Positions 36,518-45,258 of a stretch of DNA of 64,000 nt are shown here, piece after piece. The position numbers and the translations under genes are program-made. Under the pieces are notes generated by a model. It was not told the DNA's origin, ran no database searches, and saw only the letters and a list, made by a program, of their open reading frames with translations. Each line of letters starts with the position of its first letter. Position 1 is the stretch's first letter. Source of the DNA: Leptospira terpstrae serovar Hualin str. LT 11-33 = ATCC 700639 (lineage in GTDB: Bacteria; Spirochaetota; Leptospiria; Leptospirales; Leptospiraceae); assembly GCF_000332495.1 (NCBI RefSeq), contig NZ_AOGW02000016.1, positions 62,001-126,000 of the forward strand, read 5' to 3'.

Positions 36518-37807
36518 ATGAAAATACAATTGGTCTTACGGCCTTTGTTGGTATGCCTACTCTTCCTTTTGCCAGGACTCTTAGCAGCCGAAGGAGAAAT
36601 TCCTTCTCCCGCAGCCATCGATAAATCCGATACGGCTTGGATGTTGGTTTCTTCGGCATTCGTGTTTTTTATGATTCCGGGGCTTGCCTTATTTTATGGA
36701 GGTATTGTCCGTTCAAAAAACGTTCTTTCAACGATGATGCATAGTTTTGTAGCTATCATCGTAATGACATTGCAGTGGACTATCTTTGGATATAGTTTTG
36801 CTTTCTCCGGAGAGAATCCTTATATCGGAAATTTTGATTTAGCATTTCTCAATGGCATTGATATCGATTCTGTAAAAGGTTCTATCCCTACCTATGTTCA
36901 CTTTTTATTCCAGGGAATGTTTGCAATCATCACACCTGCCCTGATTTCAGGAGCAATTGCCGAAAGAATCAAACTTTCTGCCTATGTAGTTTTTATTCTC
37001 GTCTGGTCAACGTTAGTTTATGACCCAGTGGCACATTGGGTCTGGGCAGATTCAGGTTGGTTATTAAAAATGAATGCACTCGATTTTGCAGGTGGTACTG
37101 TGGTTCATTTGATCTCCGGTATTGCTGGTCTTGCGGCAGCTATTGTCATCGGGAAACGTAAAGGTGATGCTGGATTACTGACTCATCCAAATAACATGAC
37201 TTATACGTTACTTGGTTCGGGCCTTTTGTGGTTTGGTTGGTTTGGATTCAACGCAGGATCAGGACTAGCGGTGAATGGACTTGCCGCTAGAGCATTTTTA
37301 GTAACACTGATTGCACCTGCAGCTGCCGGAGCCAGTTGGTTACTCATTGAATGGCTACATACAAAAAAAGCAACAGCACTGGGTGCCGCTTCTGGAATCG
37401 TAGCGGGACTAGTAGTCATTACACCTGCTTCCGGTTATGTGGGAGTTCAAGGTGCACTTGTTATGGGTGTTTTGGTATCACCTATCTGTTATATGGCCAT
37501 TTTACTGAAAGGGAAAATCAAATACGATGATACACTCGATGCTTTTGGTATCCATGGAGTTGGTGGAGCCTTCGGTGCCATCCTTACTGGACTCTTCGCT
37601 TTAGAGTTAGCAGAAGGAATGACGCTAGGAAACCAAATGACAGCACAAGTAATCAGTGTGGTGGCAACAGGATTCTATTCTTTTGTTGTTTCCTATATAC
37701 TAGCACTTGTGATCGAAAAGACTATTGGATTTAGAATTGAAGAAGATAAAGAAATCACCGGACTTGACCAAGAAATTCATGGTGAAAAAGGATATGACAT
37801 TAGGTAA
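36518..37807 (+). CDS. amt: Ammonium transporter
   Basis: About 429 aa from the ATG preceded by GGAG. A cleavable signal peptide (VLRPLLVCLLFLLPGLLA) precedes 11 membrane helices, as in several bacterial Amt proteins. The pore twin histidines lie in GGTVVHLISG and DAFGIHGVGG; the external ammonium site region is DTAWMLVSSAFVFFMIPGLA. The C-terminal tail ends with EKGYDIR, where GlnK regulation acts. It is followed after 5 nt by glnK, the standard amt-PII pair for nitrogen uptake. Confidence 0.96.
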   Translation: MKIQLVLRPLLVCLLFLLPGLLAAEGEIPSPAAIDKSDTAWMLVSSAFVFFMIPGLALFYGGIVRSKNVLSTMMHSFVAIIVMTLQWTIFGYSFAFSGENPYIGNFDLAFLNGIDIDSVKGSIPTYVHFLFQGMFAIITPALISGAIAERIKLSAYVVFILVWSTLVYDPVAHWVWADSGWLLKMNALDFAGGTVVHLISGIAGLAAAIVIGKRKGDAGLLTHPNNMTYTLLGSGLLWFGWFGFNAGSGLAVNGLAARAFLVTLIAPAAAGASWLLIEWLHTKKATALGAASGIVAGLVVITPASGYVGVQGALVMGVLVSPICYMAILLKGKIKYDDTLDAFGIHGVGGAFGAILTGLFALELAEGMTLGNQMTAQVISVVATGFYSFVVSYILALVIEKTIGFRIEEDKEITGLDQEIHGEKGYDIR

Positions 37808-37812
37808 TCAAT

Positions 37813-38160
37813 ATGAAATTAGTCATCGCAATCATCCAACCCCACAAATTAGAAGAAGTTAAAAACGAACTTACCAAAAACGAAATCTATCGTTTGACCG
37901 TAAGTGATGTCCAAGGTTATGGCCAACAAAAAGGAAAAACAGAAGTATTCCGTGGCCATGAGTACCAAGTCAACCTTCTTAGGAAAGTGCGCCTAGAAAT
38001 CGCTGTTAACGATGAATTTGTCAAACCCACCGTGGATGCGATTTTAAAAGCAGCAAAAACCGGACCAGAAGGTAAAATTGGAGATGGAAAGATCTTTGTA
38101 ATGCCGTTGGAAGAAGTGATTCGCATTCGAAGTGGAGAACGAGGAAACAAAGCAATCTAA
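37813..38160 (+). CDS. glnK: PII nitrogen regulatory protein
   Basis: A 115-aa PII trimer subunit. The T loop has Y51 in RGHEYQVNL, the uridylylation position, and Q39 for 2-oxoglutarate/ATP binding; GKIGDGKIFV is the B loop and IRSGERG the C loop. PII signals nitrogen and energy state and plugs the Amt pore. It sits 5 nt after amt. No glnD or glnA is in the window, so modification cannot be judged here. Confidence 0.94.
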   Translation: MKLVIAIIQPHKLEEVKNELTKNEIYRLTVSDVQGYGQQKGKTEVFRGHEYQVNLLRKVRLEIAVNDEFVKPTVDAILKAAKTGPEGKIGDGKIFVMPLEEVIRIRSGERGNKAI

Positions 38161-38173
38161 CTAATGTATGGTG

Positions 38174-38197
38174 TCCGAGGGAACCAAATCCCTCGGA
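38174..38197. terminator. Terminator between glnK and the acetolactate synthase gene
   Basis: TCCGAGGGA and TCCCTCGGA are perfect 9-bp arms with a 6-nt loop, followed on the plus strand by GGACTTTTTA. It lies 13 nt after glnK and 9 nt from the stop of the convergent gene. The T-run is clearest for the plus strand. Confidence 0.8.
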
Positions 38198-38205
38198 TGG
38201 ACTTT

Positions 38206-39897
38206 TTACATTGTGACTTTGTCTAATACATATTCCTGATTCGATTTTCCTCCTGGAACAAAAGGATACACTCCCCAACTGGATGGGATTCTTACCTCGA
38301 TAATCGCAGGCCCCTTTCTATCCAAAACCTTTTGCAGCCCTTCTATTCCTAAACTCCAATCCCATTCCGAATATCCAATTCCAAAAGATTGGCATAACAA
38401 CGAGAAGTCGGGATGAAAATGAAACTTAGAGCCAGAATGTTTACTTCCATAAAACAAATCCTGTTGTTGTTTTACAAGACCCAAATGCTCATTATTGATA
38501 AGAATCACTTTAACATTGAGATTTTGTTCTTTTAATGTAGATAACTCTTGTAAGTTCATCATAATCGATCCATCACCGGAAAAACAATACACATTAGCTT
38601 CTTTGTGACTTAATGCCACACCAATGGATGTAGGAAGACCAAATCCCATAGTCCCTTGTCCCCCAGAGGTAATCCAAGATTTAGGAGTTAAAAAAGGAAA
38701 ATACTGAGCAACCCACATTTGGTGTTGTCCTACATCTGTCAAAATGTAGTGTTCTCCTTCGGGCATTGCAGAAACAAAATCCAAAAGTATATTTTTCATT
38801 GGATGTTGTTCTGGAATCTGTCTCCAAACTTCAATTTGTTCCAATGCTTTTGTATTTTGAATGCTAAAATCTTCTTCAATGAGAAAGGGAAGAATCGCTG
38901 AGATATCTTTCTGTAAACTCAAATGTACTGATTTGTTTTTACCAATTTCTTTTGCATCAATATCAATATGAATGATGGTAGCATAATTACAAAACTTTTG
39001 GATGGCTCCTGTTGCACGATCATCAAATCGAACACCAATCGCAATCAAAAGATCACAAACACCCAGTGCTTCATTTGCAACAACAGTTCCATGCATTCCC
39101 ATCAAACCTAAATTCATTGGATCTTCTTTTTCAAAGATTCCTAAACCCATAAGGGTGGTTACTGCAGGAATTTGAAAATGCGAAACAAAATCTCGGAGAC
39201 GTAAATATTCATGTTTAGCACCCCCACCTAAATAAAGTAAGGGAAATTTAGACCTTTCAAGAAGTGATTTGAATTCTCGTAAAAACAAATCTAAACTTTC
39301 ATCAGTATCATCATTTCCAATATCTTTGGTTTCCATAAGCTGTTCCTCTGTTGGCCTATCGATGCTAAATAGATCATTGGGAATCTCAATCATTTCTGTT
39401 TGGATGTCTTTTGGTAAATCAATCCAAACAGGCCCCATCTTTCCAGAACCCGAAAGATGGTAAGCTTCCTCTAAGGTTTCTATAATTTGGTTCGGTTTTT
39501 CTATCTTATAAACTTTTTTAACGAGAGGAGATACGATCGTTGCTGTGGGTAATTCTTGGAAGGCATCTGTACCAGTTAAGGCCAAAGGAACTTGTCCAGA
39601 AAATACTAAGATTGGGATAGAATCCCTTTGGGCATCGGCGATTGCTGTGATGAGATTGGCAACACCTGGTCCTGAGGAAACAAAGACAGCACTTACTTCG
39701 CCAGTGCTTCTAGCTCGACCTTGGGCAATGAATCCGGCACCCTGCTCATGGCGAGCTAACACATGTTCAATGTTAGACTCAGCTAAACTTTCATACAATG
39801 GCAATATGGTTCCACCAGGAACGCCTGGTATCCACTGGATTCCTTTCGATTCTAAAAAACGTATAATATATTGACTTACGGTGATTTGTTCCCGCAT
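38206..39897 (-). CDS. ilvB: Acetolactate synthase large subunit
   Basis: A 563-aa ThDP enzyme that condenses pyruvate in valine/leucine and isoleucine synthesis. The cofactor-activating glutamate is E51 in ARHEQGAGF, the substrate region SSGPGVANLITAIADA is conserved, and the ThDP/Mg motif runs from FSGDGSIMMNLQEL to ILINNEHLG. No ilvN small-subunit gene adjoins it. The start follows GGGAGG. Upstream lie a Val/Leu-rich leader peptide and alternative RNA stems, which support a biosynthetic role under branched-chain amino acid control. Confidence 0.87.
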   Translation of the reverse strand: MREQITVSQYIIRFLESKGIQWIPGVPGGTILPLYESLAESNIEHVLARHEQGAGFIAQGRARSTGEVSAVFVSSGPGVANLITAIADAQRDSIPILVFSGQVPLALTGTDAFQELPTATIVSPLVKKVYKIEKPNQIIETLEEAYHLSGSGKMGPVWIDLPKDIQTEMIEIPNDLFSIDRPTEEQLMETKDIGNDDTDESLDLFLREFKSLLERSKFPLLYLGGGAKHEYLRLRDFVSHFQIPAVTTLMGLGIFEKEDPMNLGLMGMHGTVVANEALGVCDLLIAIGVRFDDRATGAIQKFCNYATIIHIDIDAKEIGKNKSVHLSLQKDISAILPFLIEEDFSIQNTKALEQIEVWRQIPEQHPMKNILLDFVSAMPEGEHYILTDVGQHQMWVAQYFPFLTPKSWITSGGQGTMGFGLPTSIGVALSHKEANVYCFSGDGSIMMNLQELSTLKEQNLNVKVILINNEHLGLVKQQQDLFYGSKHSGSKFHFHPDFSLLCQSFGIGYSEWDWSLGIEGLQKVLDRKGPAIIEVRIPSSWGVYPFVPGGKSNQEYVLDKVTM

Positions 39898-39914
39898 AAG
39901 ATCCTCCCAATTTG

Positions 39915-39976
39915 GTTTCCCCGTCGACTTTGCTTTCTGTCGACCGAGGAAACTAAGGAAGATTATGACAGAAAGC
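39915..39976 (-). promoter_or_regulatory. Mutually exclusive RNA stems of an ilv attenuator-like leader
   Basis: Stem P: GTTTCC + GTCGAC (39953-39948 and 39944-39939) pairs with GTCGAC + GGAAAC (39928-39923 and 39920-39915); it ends 7 nt before the ilvB ribosome site. Stem A: GCTTTCTGTC (39976-39967, inside the last codons of the leader peptide) pairs perfectly over 10 bp with GACAGAAAGC (39941-39932), which covers the loop and part of stem P. The two cannot coexist. No U-run follows stem P, so the output may be translational or a non-classical terminator. Confidence 0.65.
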
Positions 39977-40088
39977 TACGTATGTATGAGGAGACTACGA
40001 CGACGAGAGTAGAGAGGACATAACTAGACAATCCAAGAACGGGCATGGAATCCATGATATCGTATGGTTTGGTTGTCTCGATAGCCAT
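39963..40088 (-). CDS. Val/Leu-rich ilvB leader peptide, 41 aa
   Basis: An open frame too short for usual gene calling, in the 341-nt gap upstream of ilvB. From residue 17 it reads VLGLSSYVLSTLVVVV: ten of sixteen residues are Val or Leu, with four Val codons in a row. It ends YIRSFLS. This is the classic composition of ilv leader peptides, where ribosome stalling at scarce charged tRNA sets RNA folding. Stem A's first arm lies 17 nt downstream of the Val run. Ribosome sites are weak; ATGs at residues 12 and 15 are alternative starts. The rest of the gap (40089-40238) shows nothing clear. Confidence 0.72.
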   Translation of the reverse strand: MAIETTKPYDIMDSMPVLGLSSYVLSTLVVVVSSYIRSFLS

Positions 40089-40238
40089 TGGATCCAAGAT
40101 TTTTTGTATTTATTCGTGCCGTCAAGATTTTATTAGAAGGAAGAAGGAAACATTTCGGACCGAGTCCTCACACTCGAGTTTGAATTAAGACAATGGTCAG
40201 ATTGTGTGAGAAAATCTTAGAGAAAGAAAACGAGATCC

Positions 40239-40466
40239 TCACTCGTTTTCTTTGGCTCGTTTGATCAGTGAATAAAACGCTAAGAAAAATCCGAAGAAAA
40301 AACCAACGAGAAGCCAAAGAGGTTCTGTTTTGAAATATTCGTCTAGGTAATATCCTCCCACCACAAAAAGTGCGATAGAAGTTACAAATTCGAAACCAGC
40401 ACCAGCCATCGCCATGGGCGACTTCTCCTGTTTTTTGTCCGATGGTTTCTCTGATTCTTTTGTCAT
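40239..40466 (-). CDS. AtpI/ATPase_gene1-type membrane protein
   Basis: A 75-aa protein with a charged N-terminus and two membrane helices, FVTSIALFVVGGYYLDEYF and LWLLVGFFFGFFLAFYSLI. The order G-x-x-F, first helix, Y-x-D-x-x-F, P-x-x-x-L-x-G-x-x-x-G, second helix matches the AtpI/gene-1 family (PF09527) that normally heads ATP synthase operons. Here it lies about 6.5 kb from atpB, 1 nt after lepB on the same strand. Confidence 0.78.
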   Translation of the reverse strand: MTKESEKPSDKKQEKSPMAMAGAGFEFVTSIALFVVGGYYLDEYFKTEPLWLLVGFFFGFFLAFYSLIKRAKENE

Positions 40467-40467
40467 G

Positions 40468-41505
40468 TTACTGGAGGATGCGGCCTATTCGGTCCCACCG
40501 AACACCCAGTCGCCACAAACGGTAACGAATGGTTCTTTCAATCCATCCAAACCTTGATTCATCATCACGATAGCGAGCGTTATGTGATGAAAAAATTTCC
40601 GAATAGTGGCATCGATTGTCTAAAGATTCGCCTTCATACCGTTCAGCGATCTCTGGTCCTTTTTCAGCCAACTCCTGACCATCCTTGTATTCACAAGTGG
40701 AATCTTTCCAATCAATAGAAAAATATATGATGAGTGCTTTACCTAAAATATCTTCTCGTTTTACAAAACCCCAAGCACGAGAATCATGTGAATCATCACG
40801 ATTGTCTCCCATCACCATATACTGGCCTTCTGGAATCACACAACCATGTAGGAAGTCACAATATTCAAAGATATGCGCACGACGATCATCTTCAAAACCT
40901 TCCAGTATGAAATGTTCAAATCCAGGTTTTACTTCTTTAAACAAGGCTCTTTGTGTGGCTTCCAAGTTATCTAAATCGGATAATTCTTTTCCAATGGGAA
41001 CTTCTTTTGGTGAATACGATTGAAAATCGGTGGCACCAGCTTCCTTATACTCAACAAGTGCAAAGTGTACCCTACCACGATCTTTTGTATCAATGTACTT
41101 TCTTGTAATTCGAATGGTATCGCCAGGAAGGCCGACAACACGTTTTACAAATCGTTTGGCAAAAATTCCTGTTCTAGATTCTTCTTGGGCAAGGGCTGTT
41201 GCCGGTGGGATAAAGGTTACAATATCACCACGTTTCGGATCATCAATCCGAAAGAGTTCTTTCTCAGTAAATGGCATACGAAAAGAATAACGCATTTTAT
41301 TTACAAATAAAAAGTCCCCGATTTTTAACGTAGGGATCATAGAACCTGAGGGAATATTATTAGCATCTAATATAGATGATTTGAAGGCGAAAACAAGAAC
41401 CACAATGATTCCGAAAGAAATTCCGGAAGCAGCAGCTCCCTCTTTTGCAGGTTCCTTAGATTCTTGTTTTGGTTTGGATTGGAAGATTGAGGAGAATATT
41501 CCCAT
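40468..41505 (-). CDS. lepB: Signal peptidase I
   Basis: About 345 aa from the ATG at 41505. One N-terminal membrane helix (ISFGIIVVLVFAFKSSIL) is followed by the catalytic serine S55 in IPSGSMIPTL and the general-base lysine K121 in KRFVKRVVGLPGD. Box E MGDNRDDSHDSRAWG is intact. A large insertion with two cysteines (FEYCDFLHGCVIPEG) lies before it, and a basic tail follows. It cleaves signal peptides at the outer face of the inner membrane. It is followed at 1 nt by the AtpI-type gene. Confidence 0.95.
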   Translation of the reverse strand: MGIFSSIFQSKPKQESKEPAKEGAAASGISFGIIVVLVFAFKSSILDANNIPSGSMIPTLKIGDFLFVNKMRYSFRMPFTEKELFRIDDPKRGDIVTFIPPATALAQEESRTGIFAKRFVKRVVGLPGDTIRITRKYIDTKDRGRVHFALVEYKEAGATDFQSYSPKEVPIGKELSDLDNLEATQRALFKEVKPGFEHFILEGFEDDRRAHIFEYCDFLHGCVIPEGQYMVMGDNRDDSHDSRAWGFVKREDILGKALIIYFSIDWKDSTCEYKDGQELAEKGPEIAERYEGESLDNRCHYSEIFSSHNARYRDDESRFGWIERTIRYRLWRLGVRWDRIGRILQ

Positions 41506-41617
41506 AGGTTCGAAGCTAGGGAATTGGAATTTTCTGTCAAGAAAGGGGGAAAAAAAGCGCAAAAGACTTGTACTATTTTCGGGAATCGACGATACCATAC
41601 ATGGAGATCTTCTGCTT

Positions 41618-42409
41618 ATGGAAACATCAATCCACGTTTTACGAAAAACCTTACTGGAGATGAAAGAAAGTTACGCTTTTGTCTGCATCAAAACAGGAAC
41701 GGAAACTGAGGATATGGGCGAGGAGGAAATCTCCCTCCTAAAAACGATCACTGCCGGAATTTTACCAATCTATGTCAAAATCGGTGGCCCGGAAGCCAGA
41801 AACGATATTCGGATCTGCCAAAGGATAGGTATTTCAGGGATTTCTGCACCTATGGTAGAGTCAGAATATGCTTTGAAAAACTTCATCCAAACGATGAAAA
41901 ACCTCCTCACTCCTTCTGAATATGAATCGTATAATAAATCGATTAATATGGAAACCATCACTGGGTATAGAAACCTGATGGATATTTTTGATTCCGCTTC
42001 CTTTCAAGATTTAGAGCAAGTAACAGCTGCTAGATCTGATTTAAGTGCGTCTATGGACAAAAAACCGGATGACAAAGAAGTCACAAGAGTTGCCAAAAAG
42101 ATCATTTCCGAAGCAAAAAGCAGAGGGAAAAAAACTTCTGTTGGTGGGACTATTACTAAAACAAATTTCGATCTAATTGCAAACGAAATCGAACCAGATT
42201 ATATTAACTCACGTCATGTGATGGTAGATACTAAAAAAGCGATGTCTCTTGGTGGAGTGGATGTAGCGGAATGTATGTTGTTATTTGAAATGGATTTATT
42301 CGAATTATTCTCTAAAACATTTCCGGAAAAAGGTTACTACTACAGAAACCGAGTAGAAATCAATCGGGAGCGAATCGGTGAGAGGAAGGTTCTTTACTTC
42401 ATTCGATAA
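41618..42409 (+). CDS. HpcH/HpaI aldolase- or citrate-lyase-like protein
   Basis: About 263 aa from an ATG preceded by GGAGAT; the frame is open further upstream, but that part overlaps divergent lepB. The centre reads ILPIYVKIGGPEARNDIRIC then GISGISAPMVESEYALKNF, similar to the metal/pyruvate-binding strands of HpcH-type TIM barrels (VMIE...IDG). A middle insert (residues 150-190) is charged. I cannot name the substrate and the usual R-x-ExDGxxxD motifs are not all visible. The next gene starts at the following base. Confidence 0.6.
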   Translation: METSIHVLRKTLLEMKESYAFVCIKTGTETEDMGEEEISLLKTITAGILPIYVKIGGPEARNDIRICQRIGISGISAPMVESEYALKNFIQTMKNLLTPSEYESYNKSINMETITGYRNLMDIFDSASFQDLEQVTAARSDLSASMDKKPDDKEVTRVAKKIISEAKSRGKKTSVGGTITKTNFDLIANEIEPDYINSRHVMVDTKKAMSLGGVDVAECMLLFEMDLFELFSKTFPEKGYYYRNRVEINRERIGERKVLYFIR

Positions 42410-44230
42410 GTGGTTTATTTATTTTTTTTATTCAGTTTAGTTTCTCCTTTTCTCTTTATTTCTCCTAAAAACTTTCATGCCCCCTTTCAAAAGGGGGTAT
42501 TTCTTTTTTCCTTCTTACTTTTAATCTTTAGTTTTTGGAAAGAAAAAAAATCCAAAAACAAACTCTATCCTTCGAATTGGTTATCAAAAAATCAAATCAC
42601 GCTCCTTCCCTACTTACTTTGTCTCAGTTGTATTGCATTTTTACTTAGCAGTACATACCATGCGATTCACCTAACAAAGGCAATTGCCGATAGTTTTTTA
42701 TTCCAGGATGCAGATTATATTGGTATTTCAGATATTCTTCTCTCTGTTGCGAAAGGAGATGGCTTTACCAGTGCTTATTATTCGGAATCGGGACAAGGAA
42801 GTTATCTCCGCCACCATTTTGCTCCCGGCATGGCCATACTATCTCCCTTCGTCAGTATGATTCCAAGCCGATGGGGACTAGCCGTAGGAGTTTTTTTCCT
42901 ATACCAATTAGGTACCATCATTTGGCTTCTCTGGGCATATCGAATCACGAAAGAAAATCCAAAAGAATTCGGAATCAAATTTTTGTTATTTTGGGTTCTT
43001 CTCACAAACCAACTTTATCTTTATAGGATTGGTTCGAGTTATCACTTCGAAGTTTTAGTCGTTCTTTTTGGTCTCTTTTTCTTTTATCTTTGGGAAAAAA
43101 GGAAAAAGAGAGAGAACCTACCTACTTTCCATACTTGGATTTATGATAGTTTTTTAGTCGTAACACTCGTTCTTTATTTAATACAAAAAGAAGATATTGG
43201 AATCTATTTAATTCTATTTTTTCTTCCTTCTGCTTTCCACCAGTTCTACAGACTTTGGATTACGAGTCGAATTGGGAAACTGAATGGTGAATTGGATAGG
43301 GATGACTCTTTGGATAAAAACAATCTTAAAGTATTATGCCTGGTTTTTAGTATTGTTTTTTTATGGTTAGTTTTTGTATTTTTCGTTTATCCAATGTTTG
43401 GTGAGAAAAACAATTCAGTTTCCTGGACTCAAGTTCTCACACAAGAATACCATGTTGTTTTCAAACAGGTAACTGGGGTTCAAAAATCATTTCAGATTTT
43501 CTTAGAGCTTATCGTCAGTGGGGGAATTGGTATTTTTCAAATGATCCCGGAAGTTTTAGGAATTGGTTTAGTCTATGCCACGCATCTATTTTCCTCAAGA
43601 CCATGGCATCATGAGGTTTATACGTATTACAGTTATACTCTCCTTCCATTTGTCCTCTACACTGGAATTTTGTGGATCCAATCGAAAAAAAGAATTTCTG
43701 TATCTTTCGCATTTTTGATTCTCGCCTGCTTATTCTGGAAAAATTCACTCGATCAAAATTTTCCATTAGATACAAAGAGAAATAGCCCATGGACGAGTGC
43801 CGCGATGCAGGAGGAAATTCGGTCCGATTTACAAGAAGCCAATCAGATCTTTTTTTCCCAAATCCAAGAGGCAAGTTCTTTAGTACAGGAGAAAACGAAT
43901 CATATTCCGCAAACTAACCCTCACCCAGCCGAAAGGTCAATAAAAAACACTGAGGGAATTTTTGTATTTTCGCAATACAACTTATCTTTCTTTGTTTCAG
44001 ACAAAACAAAAACTTATCCTCTAGAACAAATCAAAAATGCAGAAACAATTTGCAAAAATGCAAATCTATGTTATGCGGTATTTGCCCCAGAGTTTACCGA
44101 TGAAATCTTATGGCCCAAGTCTAGAATTTTAGTATATCGTAATGAATGGGAAAACCAACAGGGGGAATTGGTTTGGAAAGGAAAACAATTGGAAGTTTGG
44201 AAAAGGCAATCACTTCCCAAAAAAAACTAA
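42410..44230 (+). CDS. DUF2079 polytopic membrane protein
   Basis: A 606-aa protein with about 12 hydrophobic segments, beginning at a GTG directly after the preceding stop. The DUF2079 signatures are GSYLRHHFAPGMAILSPF and IGSSYHFEVLVVLFGLFFF. The family resembles GT-C glycosyltransferases that use lipid-linked sugars, though no activity is known. The last 150 residues are soluble. Its end overlaps the convergent metallo-hydrolase gene by 4 nt. Confidence 0.8.
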   Translation: MVYLFFLFSLVSPFLFISPKNFHAPFQKGVFLFSFLLLIFSFWKEKKSKNKLYPSNWLSKNQITLLPYLLCLSCIAFLLSSTYHAIHLTKAIADSFLFQDADYIGISDILLSVAKGDGFTSAYYSESGQGSYLRHHFAPGMAILSPFVSMIPSRWGLAVGVFFLYQLGTIIWLLWAYRITKENPKEFGIKFLLFWVLLTNQLYLYRIGSSYHFEVLVVLFGLFFFYLWEKRKKRENLPTFHTWIYDSFLVVTLVLYLIQKEDIGIYLILFFLPSAFHQFYRLWITSRIGKLNGELDRDDSLDKNNLKVLCLVFSIVFLWLVFVFFVYPMFGEKNNSVSWTQVLTQEYHVVFKQVTGVQKSFQIFLELIVSGGIGIFQMIPEVLGIGLVYATHLFSSRPWHHEVYTYYSYTLLPFVLYTGILWIQSKKRISVSFAFLILACLFWKNSLDQNFPLDTKRNSPWTSAAMQEEIRSDLQEANQIFFSQIQEASSLVQEKTNHIPQTNPHPAERSIKNTEGIFVFSQYNLSFFVSDKTKTYPLEQIKNAETICKNANLCYAVFAPEFTDEILWPKSRILVYRNEWENQQGELVWKGKQLEVWKRQSLPKKN

Positions 44231-45249
44231 GTAACAATATGAAAGACTTCGTATCCATTCTCTCGTTTTTCGATACGAATTTGTCCCTCTAACACTAGTT
44301 TTTGGATGATACTATAGACAAGTCCAAGAGCCGTTGGCAAATGGCCTCCATTATGAACTTTTTTTCCAATGGCCGCTTCCATGAGCACTTTCAAATCGGA
44401 TTCCCCTTCCCTAAGGCGGCGAAGCACTCCTTTTTCGAGAATACTGAGAGTCTTTTTTACAAGAGTGATAGTCTTTTTAGGATCTTCAATTTCGCTCCCA
44501 TGAGCAGGTAACATACGTTTAATGGGCTCTTCCAGTAGTTTAGAAAGCGTAAAATAATAATCGCCTAAACTTCCATCCATTTCCGAATAAATGGCTGTAA
44601 GATTTGCGATGATAAGATCTCCAGAAAAATATATCCCAGTGGATGGATCTACAGGTGTTATATGGTATAAATTGTGACCCGGAGTGTGCAAAAACCGAAA
44701 GAGTCTTCCACCTAACTCCAAACTGTCGTTGTGGTCGATCGCAACATCTATCCTTAAAACCGGATCTCCTTTTTTGGTTTCGCTAAATTTACTAAAAAAC
44801 TGTCTCCAACCTTTGCGTGATTCTTCTAAAATTCGGTTTAGTTCCTCCTTGTCTCCAAAGGCTTTATGGAATAAGTCTTCTGTTGCTTCTTCAAAGAGCA
44901 TCATCGATTCTAAATAATTCCCTACTCCATCCGCCATCGAACGATAACCGTAGTAAGTTACATTCTTTGCATAGGACTTAAGAACTAAGGAAGAAGAAAT
45001 ATGATCCAAATGGTTGTGTGTATAAATGATATGGCGAATGTCTTTAAAAGAAAATCCCTTCGTTTTTAGGGATGCTTGTAACATAGGTATGGATTCAATA
45101 TAACCGGAATCAATGAGGGTAAGCCCATCGTTCCCTTGATACAAATATATGTTGTTAGGTGCGTAGAATGGTTGGGGAAGAACAATTTTAAAGACACCGT
45201 CCCCGATGTCTTCCATGTCCGGAATTCTTTTGGGGACGGTTACTTTCAC
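44227..45249 (-). CDS. Metallo-beta-lactamase-fold hydrolase
   Basis: A 340-aa protein. The metal-binding motif is YTHNHLDH near residue 78, then HTPGHNLYHITPVD and SGDLI, giving the third histidine and the bridging aspartate; LPAHGSEI supplies the last histidine. The C-terminal 90 residues form a winged-helix-like extension, as in LACTB2/glyoxalase-like members. The substrate is unknown. It lies 9 nt downstream of the MaoC gene, so a thioester or acyl substrate would make sense, by inference. Confidence 0.88.
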   Translation of the reverse strand: MKVTVPKRIPDMEDIGDGVFKIVLPQPFYAPNNIYLYQGNDGLTLIDSGYIESIPMLQASLKTKGFSFKDIRHIIYTHNHLDHISSSLVLKSYAKNVTYYGYRSMADGVGNYLESMMLFEEATEDLFHKAFGDKEELNRILEESRKGWRQFFSKFSETKKGDPVLRIDVAIDHNDSLELGGRLFRFLHTPGHNLYHITPVDPSTGIYFSGDLIIANLTAIYSEMDGSLGDYYFTLSKLLEEPIKRMLPAHGSEIEDPKKTITLVKKTLSILEKGVLRRLREGESDLKVLMEAAIGKKVHNGGHLPTALGLVYSIIQKLVLEGQIRIEKRENGYEVFHIVT

Positions 45250-45258
45250 TTTTTCACC

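Noticed and set aside
36228..36659. Minus-strand frame of 143 codons between gpx and amt
   Set aside because: It runs through the GC-rich element and the amt promoter and into amt itself; composition is not protein-like.
41381..41617. N-terminal extension of the aldolase-like frame
   Set aside because: It overlaps the divergent lepB start and membrane helix; the ATG at 41618 has GGAGAT upstream.
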